Assembly (NCBI RefSeq): GCF_000003195.3
Contig: NC_012873.2
Coordinates: forward strand, 67,775,615-67,839,614
Reading direction: 5' to 3'
Length of the DNA stretch: 64,000 bases
Source: Sorghum bicolor
Taxonomy: Eukaryota; Streptophyta; Magnoliopsida; Poales; Poaceae
Under the pieces are notes generated by a model. That model saw nothing but the letters and a program-made list of their open reading frames with translations, did no database searches and had not been told where the DNA came from. Shown piece by piece: positions 24,960-34,866 of the stretch (position 1 is the stretch's first letter; the number at the start of each line of letters is the position of its first letter). The position numbers and the translations under genes are program-made.

Positions 24960-25310
24960 CAGGAGTTGTTCAGTTTCCAACCTGTTCTTTCTCTCTAGCT
25001 CGTGAGAATGAAGGTTTTATCATCCTTTTATTTACATCTTACTTATTAATCAACTATATATGGGAGGACACATGCATGGCAATGCGGGGCTACTTTTCAT
25101 GTTCACAAAATTTGAACTGACATGCGTGCGTTGCTAGTTAGGCGAAGAATCATGCATACATTGTTGTGTACATGCATGTTCTTTATTAGATCAACGGCGT
25201 GTGCGTGTTCTTGATGAGTATTCAAATTTTACTGAATTTCACAAAATTTGGAACACACAAGTATCGGTATGTGTACGTTGGTAACGTTGCTAGTTAGGAG
25301 AATCATGTAC
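24960..25310 (+). repeat. Flank repeat of the Cys-rich locus, copy B
   Basis: It repeats the phrases GGTTTTATCATCCTTTT, CGTTGCTAGTTAGGCGAA and TGTTCTTGATGAGTATTCAA. The second half (from about 25240) is a further partial copy: ATTTGGAACACACAAGTATC, then AACGTTGCTAGTTAGGAGAA. Confidence 0.8.
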
Positions 25311-25472
25311 GTACTGGCGTGATGTTCGTGGTCCGTACACACTCCGATCCGCCCGTCGTCTATTTCTGAAGATTGTTTTGCCATATATGTAAATAAATTT
25401 GTAAAACAATGCATGTTTGGCAAACAGATCGACATGCCCAATAGTTTTGGAAATATAAATAATAAGTACTTG

Positions 25473-25960
25473 AGCATGCGTGCCAACAACACCAAATTAG
25501 CTAGCCTAGCCATCGTCCTCGATCTGCTCCTCTGCCTGGCATGCATGTCTTCCACACTCCTCCATGCAACCGGCCTGCTGGCTGCATGCTCCTCGCCGCC
25601 ATGCAATGCAATGCATGGTCGTCTCGTCTCCGCCGCGACATCCATTAATTTCCAACAGCTCGGCAATATAATAATGTTGTCGTCCCCTGATGACAAGGAG
25701 CTAGCTAGAGAAGTTTGAGATGTACTTGTGCTTCGTCTGCTCGATCGGGGCGCGACCCGCTAGCTGCGCGCTGATATGATGATTCACCACTGCCCCATCT
25801 AGCTACTGGGACGAGCTAGCTAGTGCCACCTCATCTGCGACGATCGATGACATGTCCAGCAGCAGGCAGGGGAGCTTTCTGCCTGTCGAGCTATGCGGCC
25901 ACGCAGACGCCACCATCAGCATCAGAGGCGTGTCTGCATACGCGAGATCATTTCAGACTG
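25473..25960 (+). pseudogene. Degenerate paralogue of the Cys-rich gene
   Basis: An opening frame near 25473-25718 has a hydrophobic leader and ends soon after the linker. The following DNA still reads, in broken frames, as GAGAAGTTTGAGATGTACTT (EKFEMYLC), then CACCACTGCCCCATCTA and TACTGGGACGAG. It ends with a QQGSFLPVELC-like stretch near 25861-25890. These align one-for-one with EKWEMYYC, HRCPIYWDEC and QQGSLLPFELC of the gene at 24193. Several stops and indels, and loss of the second Cys module, make it non-functional. Confidence 0.8.
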
Positions 25961-26069
25961 ACAAACTTGCTATTCAGTTTTACGCCTGTTATGTCCCTTC
26001 GACTCATCAAAGTGACTACACTTGAGTGTCTCACTGGCGATGTTTTTTTGTCATTGTGTGAAACTTTAG

Positions 26070-26474
26070 GTTTTTACCAGAAAATGTTCAATTTTCAACA
26101 TTTCTTCTCTATATGGTCAAAACAAATTTATCTTAAAGGGTGTATCATCCTTTTGCATCTTAGTAACAAACTATATATGGTACACATGCATGATGGAATG
26201 AGATCATATACTATTACTGCAAATTTCTAATCTTGCTTGCGCCGTGGCAACACGCGGGTACCACCTAGTTTCACAAAACTTTTGCATTGAACACACAAGT
26301 ACTACTAGCATGCGTACTATGTTGCTGGTTAGGAGAATCATGCATGTGTTGTTTGCATGATCATTAATTAGCTCGGTGTGATCTTGATGAGTATTTAAAG
26401 TTTTTTTTACTGAGTTTCACAAAAAAACTTGAACACACAAGTTGCGGCATGTGTATGTTCCTACTTCCTAGTTA
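26070..26474 (+). repeat. Flank repeat of the Cys-rich locus, copy C
   Basis: It carries GTATCATCCTTTTGCATCTTAG, TTTCACAAAACTTTTGCATTG, ACTATGTTGCTGGTTAGGAG and TCTTGATGAGTATTTAA, then another partial copy. The copy is cut by the MITE at 26475, and its continuation (CTCATGTATTGTTTACTGGC) resumes after 26679. No third gene body follows. Confidence 0.8.
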
Positions 26475-26679
26475 GGGCACTCACAATGCAAGACTCTATC
26501 ACAGAGTCTAAGACAATTAACTACATATTATTTATGATATTTTACTTATGTGGCAGCATATTTATTGAAGAAAGAGGTAAAAAAATAAGACTCTAACTCT
26601 TATTTAGACTCTAAGTCCACATTGTTCGAGGTAATAAATAACTTTAGACTCTATGATAGAGTCTGCATTGTGAGTGCCC
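26475..26679. mobile_element. MITE, 205 bp, with perfect 16-bp inverted ends
   Basis: The ends GGGCACTCACAATGCA and TGCATTGTGAGTGCCC are exact complements. Just inside each end lies an AGACTCTATnAnAGAGTCT hairpin. No convincing target duplication is visible. It interrupts a copy of the flank repeat, so it inserted after that duplication. Confidence 0.85.
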
Positions 26680-26762
26680 ACTCATGTATTGTTTACTGGC
26701 GTGTTTGGTTCCCACTCGCCTGACCTCACCTCGCCCTGCCACCGCAGAAACCAAGAAGCTCA

Positions 26763-26919
26763 CCCAGGGCCTTGCTTAGTCCTGGGTGAAAAGTTTTTTT
26801 TCTATTGTATTACTTTTATTTATATTTAGTAATTATTGTTTAACTATGGACTAACTAGGTTCAAAAAATTCGTCTCTCAAGTTATAGACAAAACTATACA
26901 GTTCGTTTTTTTATCTTTA
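26763..26919. mobile_element. Partial GGCCTTGTTTAGTTC-family MITE
   Basis: It starts GCCTTGCTTAGTCC and contains family landmarks such as TATGGACTAACTAGG and ATTCGTCTC. It stops abruptly where the Helitron end begins at 26920, so only about half the element remains. Confidence 0.75.
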
Positions 26920-27696
26920 CTAGTTAAGTACTCGTGCGTTGCAACGGGAACACTAAGTACTACAATAACACATATATATGAGAGTGTTTTACAATGTTGA
27001 TACCAATCATATTACATAAATCTTCAAGAAAGGTAGATAACTAAAATATAACTCTAAATTTAATTGCGAAACAGAAACATCAATAGCACGTCAGTAAGAC
27101 ATAGCTATTTGTCTCTCATTTCTTTCCGACTTCCTCTATTACTACCTAAAATTCAGATGTATACAATACGTCAGTACCTAAGGACGCAAATATAAAAATA
27201 CTTGATGATAATATTGCTCGTGATGTGATGTAGTTCTTGTCTACTTATTAGCACTGAGGGCAGGAAATATGGAGTCAATTAGCGTATCCATATCACTGCC
27301 TTCCCCAGTCTGTGGTATGCATATATGAAGCCGGATTTCACCATCACTATTAGCTCCCCAATGCGTAGCAAGTATTTTGCATACCATGGGCCATTCTTTG
27401 CCCTTATGTTGTGCATCAGTTTGAGATGTCGCATGGAATTCCAAAGGTATGACATCCGCAGTGAGGCAATAACTATTTGAGCCCTTGACCATTTTCGTAC
27501 AACTGGGAGAACCTGCATGAAATCTCCACTAAATACAATAGTCTTCCCACCAAACGGCAAGTCACGACGGTCCATGATACCACGGAGGCTGTAGTCTAGC
27601 GTTTGAATTTGAAAGAGAGAATATGTGAGGAAGAGAATCCGTGGACCCAGTAAAGTTTAACTTCCGTCATATCAAATATTTGGATATATGTATAGA
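26920..27696 (-). mobile_element. Decayed Helitron, minus orientation
   Basis: On the minus strand the 3' end is CTAG at 26923-26920, next to a host T, preceded by a palindromic GC-rich hairpin (CCCGTTGCAACGCACGAG). That is the normal Helitron terminus. The minus strand also carries a helicase fragment (27241-27575), so both clues agree on orientation. A possible 5' end is TCTATAC at 27696, but the adjacent base is not the expected A, so that border is unsure. At about 0.78 kb it is far too short to be autonomous. Confidence 0.75.
27241..27580 (-). pseudogene. Helitron helicase (PIF1-like) fragment, frameshifted
   Basis: The minus strand reads RRDLPFGGKTIVFSGDFMQV then LPVVRK, SLRMSYLW and YLLRIGE, which is the PIF1-type helicase of plant RepHel proteins. 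After a frame change it continues with EIRLHICIPQTGEGSDMDTL and LIDSIFPALSANK from the same protein. The Rep domain, the Walker motifs and the C-terminus are missing, so it is a non-functional remnant. Confidence 0.9.
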
Positions 27697-28410
27697 GTAC
27701 TAAATATAAACTACTTACGAAACTAAAAACACAAATAAAAAGTAATTTGAGAGACAAATCTTTTAAGTTTAATTAGTCTATGGTTAGACATTAATTATCA
27801 AATAAGACAAAAATGTTACACTACCTGATAACTTTAACATCCCTAATCAAATAATGAAGGTGAGTTTATTTGGCCTAACACAGAAAAACAATAACGAAAA
27901 GAAGTAGAACCACATTAATTTAAAACTCATATACAAAAGCCGGTGGATCTCTCATCTATCTACTCAACTGCTCTCCCGTTGCGCTGTCTAGGCGTTGGGC
28001 TTCCCGCTTCCTTCACTTCCCAGTGACGCTGCTCTGCTTCCTCTCCCAAGCTATGCCGATCCATGAGAGACAAATTGCAAAGCGGTGGCAGTGCCTCTGC
28101 ACCCAAACACTAAATCATATGTGCGGTGCTCAAATCCTACGTTCAGGAGATATAGCAAATGATGCTTCTACATTTAAACACTCAAACTCAAAAATTTAAA
28201 AGATTCTCTATTACATCGAATCTCGCAGCCAATGGATGGAGCACTAAATATAGATAAAAAAATTAACTAATTACACAGTTTACCTATAAATCGCAAGACA
28301 AAATTTTAAACCTAATTAATTTATGATTAGATAATGTTTATCAAATATAAACAAAAATAATACAGTATCAAAATTCAAAAAATGGATCTAAACACACCCT
28401 AGGTTAACAC
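27697..28410. mobile_element. MITE fragments (GGCCTTG family) after the Helitron
   Basis: Two pieces are recognised by family landmarks: about 27700-27840 (AGTTTAATTAGTCTATGGTT) and about 28195-28400 (TTACATCGAATCTCGCAG, ACTAATTACACAGTTTACC, then GGATCTAAACACACCC). Both are diverged and neither shows a full pair of ends. The DNA between them (27840-28190) shows nothing recognisable. Confidence 0.55.
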
Positions 28411-28423
28411 AAGCCAATACCTA

Positions 28424-29548
28424 GTTGTTTGGTTGAAGTGATTGTTGAAGCCTGGCTAAGTTTTGGTTTGTTTGGTTGCTGGCTTTGACTTGTATAAAAT
28501 CACCTTATCCTAATACTGGTAAGTTTACCCCGTTGACACATTTTGTCAAACATATTACCTTGGCCATGGCCACTGCAACATCTCCAGCATGGATCAAGGC
28601 ACCACCGTGCACACGCGCATCAATCAGCGAGGCACTACCCACCACCGCTCTCACCTGCTTCGTCCCAGGCTCCACCTCCACTGGCGACGTGAGATCGACG
28701 AGGCAACGGCGAGGCGTCCTTCCCCCGTGCACACCGACGACGAGGAAAGCCAAGGACCCTGCTGTCCACCCGCGGCGGCGAGCCGTATTTGAGCGCGGAC
28801 GCCGAGGATGCTCGGACTCGGGCACGGACACCATCCCCACTGACCTTCCTACATGGGCGGAGGAGATGCAGCATGGTGGTGTGGAGGAGATGCGCGGGCG
28901 GGCGGACGAGGAGGGATAGGGCGAGTACGGAGGGGCCGAGGGAGGGGGGAAGACCTCCTACCGTGGCGGACTCGGAACGCCAGGACCTTGCCGCCGGGCG
29001 AGCACAGCTTCCATGGCAGACTCAGTCGCGACCCACCCGCCGGATGTGGAGAAGGAGGAGCCCTGCCTGCGGCGTGGGGGAGCGGCGCGCTCTCTCCACG
29101 ACGTTGGGGAGTGGCCGGATCCAGCAGCGGATTCGTCGGAGGCCGCAGATTCGTGTTGTTCGCATCGGTCGGATCCAGCAGCACCGTTGCGGTGCCCTCA
29201 GCCATGGGCGGCGACGGCAGCAACACGGGCTCCGCGCGCGGGGGAGCAACGCATGGGGGAGGAGGAGGTGAGCGCGTCGGGGAGCAGCGTGTGGGGGAGC
29301 AGCGCGTGGAGGAGGAGGAGAGCAGCACAGGCTCGAGGCAAGGGAGAAGGAGGTGACCGGATACGACTGTGGAGGCTGGCCAAGCCAGGCTTGCCGAGAA
29401 CGGCCGAATCGGCTGTTTCCAGCAAGCCCCCCAAATCCTCTGATTTTGGGCTTGCTGGAGCATGGCTAGCAGGCCATCCAGCCAACCAAACAGGCTCAGG
29501 TTGCATTCCACAAGCCTAGCTAGATCCTTAAGCAGGTAACCAAACACA
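28424..29548. mobile_element. Putative inverted-repeat element with GC-rich core
   Basis: The left flank has TGTTTGGTTGAAGTGATTG and TTTGTTTGGTTGCTGG. The right flank, on the other strand, has TGTTTGGTTACCTGCTTAAG and CTGTTTGGTTGGCTGG, in the same order. The ~0.9 kb core (28560-29440) is very GC-rich with long overlapping frames on both strands (up to 234 codons, minus 29553-28849) that are Pro/Arg/Ala-rich and resemble no domain. I read this as a non-autonomous transposon with captured DNA. A real gene is less likely. Confidence 0.5.
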
Positions 29549-30325
29549 TTCATAGTTACTTCAGGATAAAATTTGAATGCTATGAAAATTAAAATTTTAA
29601 GATATAGAAAGTATATTACTGCTTAAGACATGTATATAGAGGTTAATAGTACCTTATATTCTTCGAATACCTGTCTTAGTGGAAGTTTTTTATGAATTTT
29701 ATGAATATCAAATAAGTTGATGTGATATAATATTGATGAACAATGATATGATAACAATTTTATAGGATAAAATAAGATTCACCGAGATAAAAATTTGTCT
29801 GCACCGTTTTAAACCCATATATAAGAGTTAAATCTCCACTGAGATCGGTCTAGCAACGATACAAGTGTTGTCATCGATCGTCAATACCGATGAGACTGCA
29901 CTTTACTATTGGTCACGGTGTTTCCACATTTCAATAACTTTATAAAAATGGATAATTTTAGTTGTCAAAACTTTTTAGCGAGGATAAAAGTGCCAAGAAA
30001 TTGCTTCTTTTGCGCGCGTGATCGTCCTACACGGCTACGACAACGATATGGAACCATATATGGATAACAACGACGACCAGGGCGCGTGGAACGTTACCGT
30101 ACATTTCGGTAGCCGTATATATATACACGCGTGGAGGTGGGGCTAGCACGTACGTACGTTCATGAATCTTGCCAAGTGGATGGGAGTGGAATACGTACTG
30201 TGGACTGTCGTACGTGCTAGTCACGGTTTATTAGCAATTAATAAGTAGCATTGTGGCAATTAATATGTCAGGTTCCACAAGCGCTAATATACAAATAAAT
30301 ATAGATACGGGTATGCATATAGATA
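29549..30325. other. AT-rich intergenic DNA
   Basis: No gene, RNA or clear transposon end was found between the GC-rich element and the Stowaway MITE at 30326. Confidence 0.5.
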
Positions 30326-30672
30326 CTCACTCCGTCCCTAAATACTGTTATTTCTAGAAAAAAAAATTTGTCTACAAATACTGCTATTTCTACTAGCATA
30401 CTCAGTCCACCAGCTCATTTAATTATCCTCAGAACTTGCGTGGTTCACCAACTCATTTAATTTCTTCTAGGGAGTAGTACTTTGGCGCATGGTAATTGGT
30501 TGAGTCTATTCAGTTGACATTAAATGCAGCTCGTTGGAACTAGAGAATCATGGCTTAACGTGCATGATTAAATGGTGGAACCTAAATTAATTAAGGGTAG
30601 AATGGTCTTTTGTTTGTCACACTAATCTGTCTGAAATCTGCTAGAAATAGCAGTATTTGGGGACGGAGGGAG
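30326..30672. mobile_element. Stowaway MITE, 347 bp, TSD TA
   Basis: The ends are CTCACTCCGTCCCTAAATAC on the left and the complement CTCCCTCCGTCCCCAAATAC on the right, flanked by TA on each side. The sub-terminal phrase CTGCTATTTCTA is also inverted. It is a classic Tc1/mariner-type MITE. Confidence 0.9.
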
Positions 30673-30689
30673 TATAAGAAAGGCTCGTT

Positions 30690-30950
30690 CCTCCATTCTA
30701 CCCACTCCGCCTAAAAAAATCAAATTTTAATAGTGGTTCTAAATCAATTTTTTTAACTTTGACCATTTTTTTTAAAAAAATACTAAAATATATGGTATCA
30801 AGTTAGTATTGTTAGATTTATTATAGAATATATTTTCATATGATACGTATTTTATGTCATAGATGTTGTTACTCTTTTTGATAAAGTTAATCTAACTTAA
30901 AAAAATGATTGACACAGATTTTAGGAATTAATTCTTTAAAAGGAGTACAT
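30690..30950. mobile_element. Second Stowaway-like MITE, degenerate
   Basis: It lies next to the previous element. The left CCCACTCCGCCTAAAAAAATC and right TTCTTTAAAAGGAGTA resemble eroded Stowaway ends. The interior phrases TTGACCATTTTTTT and ATAGAATATATTTTCAT recur in the element at 56229. Confidence 0.55.
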
Positions 30951-31565
30951 TGTAAGTCGTCCTATCCGGATAATTTACAGTTTAGAACAAATAGAGTATT
31001 ATCACCCGGCTAGTTATTAATAGAAAACATTTGGATATGCCAGCTAATAGATGGTCGATAGTTAGTTGGAGGTGCATATAAAGTATTAGCGCCTCCACCA
31101 ACTAATAAGCTAATGTCTTCATTTCAAATTTAAAATCATTTATTTATGTACCTAGACAAAGCGTGCATATATTCGTATACAACAAAATCTAACTGTCTAA
31201 AAATACCAAAATGACTTAATTCAGAGCTATGTACTAATGGTTAGGAACTTTTTTTGCCAATACTAGTTAAAAATTCTATTATCAAGTCTGTTTGATATCC
31301 ATGTACTAATTTCAGCTGCTAACTGTTAATGTAAGTGGATTCAACAAACCTGGATAAGGAAAAAAAAAAGAGAGAGAGACAACAACTACCTTCGTCCAAG
31401 AAAGCATTAATTCTAGCATAATATCACGTTTTAGTATCTTAAGTCTAACGAATTATAGATAAAATATATTAGTTTTTATGATATTAAATAAAAATTACTA
31501 TATTAGTTATGAAATGTATTTTCATAATAAGTTGATTTGGAGCTATAAATATCAATATCATCTAG

Positions 31566-31805
31566 GGCCTTGTTTACTTCCCAAAAAATTTTGTAAAATT
31601 TTTCAGATTCCCCGTCACATTGAATATTGCGGCACATGCATGAAGCATTAAATATAGATTAAAAAATAACTAATTATACAGTTTGCTTGTAATTTGTGAG
31701 ATGAATCTTTTGAGCTTCGTTAGTCCATAATTGGATAATATTTGTTAAATACAAACGAAAGTATTGCAGAGTCAATTACCAAAAATTTTGGAACTAAACA
31801 AGGCC
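31566..31805. mobile_element. GGCCTTGTTTAGTTC-family MITE, TSD TAG
   Basis: A 240 bp full-length copy, beginning GGCCTTGTTTACTTCCC and ending with the inverted end, flanked by TAG twice. Landmarks CAGATTCCCCGTCACATTG, ACTAATTATACAGTTTG and TTAGTCCATAATTGG are intact. Confidence 0.9.
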
Positions 31806-32034
31806 TAGGGCCTATTTATTTCTCCCCTTTTTGCCAAAACTTTTATTATTTTACCTTATCTTTTGGCAAAATGGATTTAAACAGCATATGCAAAAAAGAG
31901 CAAAACCTGAGCTGCTAAATTTTCAGCATTTACGACTCTAGAGGTCCTTACTAGGTAAAAAAACGTCATGGGAGCATGTGATGTGTCTCCATGACTAAAT
32001 TTTTACCATAGATCTAAAGTTTTTGGATTCTGAC

Positions 32035-32220
32035 AGTGTAGTATTTTCGTTTGTATTTGATAATTATTGTCTAATTATGGGTTAAGTAGGCTTAAAAGAT
32101 TCCTCTCGTAAATTATAGATAAATTATGTAATTAGTTTTTATTTTCGTCTATATTTAGTGCTCCATGCGCCATAAGATTTGATGTGATTGGAGAATTTTA
32201 AAAAGTTTTTAGATTTTAGA
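32035..32220. mobile_element. Fragment of GGCCTTG-family MITE
   Basis: It contains TTTTCGTTTGTATTTGATAA, AATTATGGGTTAAGTAGGC and GTCTATATTTAGTGCTCC in reverse-orientation order, without terminal repeats. Confidence 0.6.
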
Positions 32221-32234
32221 GTAAACTACATAAG

Positions 32235-32836
32235 GGCCCTGTTTGGATACTCTAACCAAGTTAGAGGTTAGAGTTATTTTGTAGCTTATGACTAACCCTC
32301 AACTAACTTTAGCCGAAGAGGTGTTTGGATGCAATGGTTAAATTAACAATAAATATAATTTCCTAATCATTTGGCTCCTTTGCAGTTAGATTTGGTGTAG
32401 CCCACTGTTGTGTGGCCACCTCCCACTCATAAATGTCAAAAACAAATCATCTTTAGAAATCAAGTATCCATCACACGATAAATTTTATTTTATTTATACA
32501 AATGAGATGTCTCATTCAAACATACAAGTTATGAATGAAGCAAAAAAAATTACAGTGGGCTAGAAGGAGCGGATGCCGTGCGGAGCCGGCGGGCTAGGAG
32601 GCGAGTGGGGAATAAGATCCCGTGCGGACAGGATGAGAGGCCAATGTCTTTTCTCTGTGGGTCCCACCTCAAATATCTCCAAATAGTCCAAATACGCACC
32701 TCTTTGGGGATAGTTGTTTTGGGTTGGTTAGATGCAAATAACCCTAATATAACCCTCATGTTTGGATACTTTAGGGCTATTTAAGCTCTAAATAACTAAA
32801 TCTAACTCTAACCCATGGATCCAAACAAACAGGGCC
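32235..32836. mobile_element. Tourist-like element, 602 bp, TSD AAG
   Basis: The left end is GGCCCTGTTTGGATACTCTA and the right end, on the other strand, is GGCCCTGTTTGTTTGGATCC. Duplication AAG flanks both sides. TTAGAGTTATT and AATAACCCTAA-type blocks are inverted inside. The core has no transposase. Confidence 0.8.
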
Positions 32837-33498
32837 AAGGTCTAAATACCAAGATATAAAGTTTGAATGGCCTAAAGTTTTGTAGCAAAAATTTTATCAT
32901 TTCAAAAGTATCTAAACACCGTACTAGAAACTTGGTCAGACGTTCCTGGGCGGGGGAGAAGTACTAGCTTTATACGGTACTATTGTGTACATACAGCTTC
33001 GACACATGGACGTACCTACTACGCGCAGCATTTACGGAGTACTATTACGTTTCCCCTTGGTCGCAGAAGATCCAACGGGGAACCCCCAAGAAGTAGAAGG
33101 ATGAGAAAAGGACAGGTACGGTGGACCGGGCCGGACTGGATGCAATGCATGCATCATGTCCATGTCCAGGTTCTCCTCCCCCTGCCTCAGCCTCACACTT
33201 GTAGTCGCTTTGCTTGCTTTCGGGGTTTGGACGGCAAATTTGATGCCCCTGCCTGCCTGCTGCTAATTGCAGGTTCAGAGTATTGGCATCGCCATTGCCG
33301 CCTGAGACATTTTCCATTTGCAGCGTGGCAAACGGAATCCTCTCTTCTCTCCTCTATGGATCTATTTGGTTCACGTTTGGTTCCAGTGAATATAAGAGAC
33401 TTTTGTCTGGTTTATTTATGCTAGCAAAGTCTAGCTTGTCTTGATCATGTTTGGTAAATCACTTGTCATCCCACAAATTTTGACAAATCAATAGAAAA
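32837..33498. other. Intergenic DNA between two transposons
   Basis: Short frames only; nothing with family resemblance or splice support was found. Confidence 0.5.
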
Positions 33499-33589
33499 AT
33501 CTCTCTTCAACAGTTTGCTAAATATGTTTATCAAAAATCTCCGGTTGCCAAAACCAGGTGTCGCCGCACGTATTTCTACACGCGCGTAC

Positions 33590-33775
33590 TCCTTCGCGCA
33601 TCTCCTCCTGCGCCGCGACTCGAGCCGCCACGGCGTGCGCATCTGGGCGTACGACCGCTCCGCCTACTCCATGCGCGGTGTCAACGTCGTGCTCAACTTC
33701 CCGGAGGACGCGGCCGTCTACGCCGTGGCCTCCCGCGGCGGCTCCGGAGGATCCTCCTTGTCGTACAGGCGGCAG
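33590..33775 (+). pseudogene. Captured AP2/ERF-domain fragment
   Basis: The plus frame reads RHGVRIWAYDRSAYSMRG then [16 protein letters not shown]. This is the second half of an AP2/ERF DNA-binding domain (pattern AYDRAAYxMRGxxAVLNFPE). The first half with the DNA-contact strands is absent and the upstream DNA is element sequence. After the domain the frame enters Ser/Gln/Gly-rich low complexity. It cannot bind DNA as an AP2 protein. Confidence 0.85.
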
Positions 33776-33854
33776 CAGCAGCAGGGCGGCAGGGGCCGCG
33801 GAACAAAGATAAGACGACGGTGGGTGGGCCGGTCAGTCGGAAGGGGCGACGGCG

Positions 33855-34155
33855 GCGCAAGCCTAGGACGCCACCTTGGCCATGGCGTCCTCCCTCGACG
33901 TTGGCGTTGCAGATGTTGGCCAAGGACTGCATGTGCTTCATCCCGTACTGCGCGAGCGGCCCGTAGCGGCACTCGTACGCGCGCACCGCGCTCGTACGCA
34001 CGCACCATGGACTTGAGGCAGTCCCAGTCATCGGCAAGGGCCTGCCCTGCCGGCCGCACGACGCCGAGTACCCTGGGGCTCTCCTCCTAGCCGAACAGGA
34101 GGCCGCCGATGAGCTCCATGGTGATGTCCACGCGGGACCGGCAAGACATGACCTG
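33855..34155 (-). pseudogene. Captured legumain / vacuolar processing enzyme C-terminal fragment
   Basis: The minus strand reads VMSCRSRVDITMELIGGLLF, then an in-frame TAG, then [20 protein letters not shown] and KSMVRAYE. After a frame change it continues with [20 protein letters not shown] and ANVE. These match the C-terminal region of plant legumains (vacuolar processing enzymes) piece by piece. The catalytic His/Cys domain is not present. The stop codon and the frameshift show that it is dead. Confidence 0.88.
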
Positions 34156-34472
34156 CAGCGGCTGCCTATTGGAGATGTATGGGTAGTTAGGGTGTGGGCT
34201 TTTTTAAAAAAATTTGGCAAGTCCAAATAGCAAACTATTAGAGATAGTCATTTTTTCACTTATAAAATCTTTTAGCAAGTTGCCAAACCTTAAAACATGG
34301 TAAATAATTTTTAGTTAGAGATGGATCTAATTCCTTATGAAGGTGGCCAAGGGATTGATTCAGGGTGGCGGTCGACGAGGTGGAGGGTGGTGGGCAGTGA
34401 GGCACAATGCGGAGAACAAACGTCTCGGGCGGATATATATAAATGTTTGTTTTTTTTCATTTTTTACTTTAT

Positions 34473-34579
34473 ATATAGAGCTTGTTTGTTTAAATTTATC
34501 TATTGTTTTTTCTCTTATAATAAATTAATAAACAGTGTTTTCGGCTATGATTTTTCTGCCAAGCGAACAAGCTCTATAT
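34473..34579. mobile_element. 107 bp mini inverted-repeat element
   Basis: The ends ATATAGAGCTTGTTTG and CGAACAAGCTCTATAT pair with a single mismatch over 16 bp. The interior phrase AATAAATTAATAAACAGTG also occurs, diverged, near 20503 (AATAAATTAACGAACATTAG), so this is a repeated element type. Confidence 0.75.
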
Positions 34580-34623
34580 TTTTCACTTCTCCTGTATTTT
34601 CAACACTCTTTCACAATTGACTA

Positions 34624-34866
34624 GGCCTTGTTTACTTCCAAATTTTTTTGCAAAATATGAATAGTGACACTTTCGTTTGTATTTGATAAATATTATTCAA
34701 TCATGGACTAACTAGAGTCAAAAGATTCGTCTCGTCAATTTCGACCAAACTGTGCAATTAGTTTTTATTTTTGTCTATATTTAATACTTCATGCATGCGT
34801 CTAAAGATTCGATTTGACGGAGAATCTGAAAAATTTTGCAAAATTTTGTGGGAACTAAACAAGGCC
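34624..34866. mobile_element. GGCCTTGTTTAGTTC-family MITE, TSD CTA
   Basis: A 243 bp full-length copy with both ends, flanked by CTA on each side, in reverse orientation relative to the copy at 31566. Confidence 0.9.

Larger units (their letters stand above)
33499..34249. mobile_element. Pack-type element carrying two host-gene fragments
   Basis: The ends are imperfect inverted repeats: ATCTCTCTTCAACAGTTTGC on the left, and on the right (other strand) ACTATCTCTAATAGTTTGCT. They belong to the same loose 'ATCTCCAACAGTTTGC' group as the elements at 21.5 and 61.9 kb. The GC-rich core is made of an AP2/ERF piece (plus strand) and a legumain piece (minus strand). I see no transposase, so the element is non-autonomous. 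The superfamily (Mutator-like or PIF-like) is not settled because no clear target duplication was found. Confidence 0.75.
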
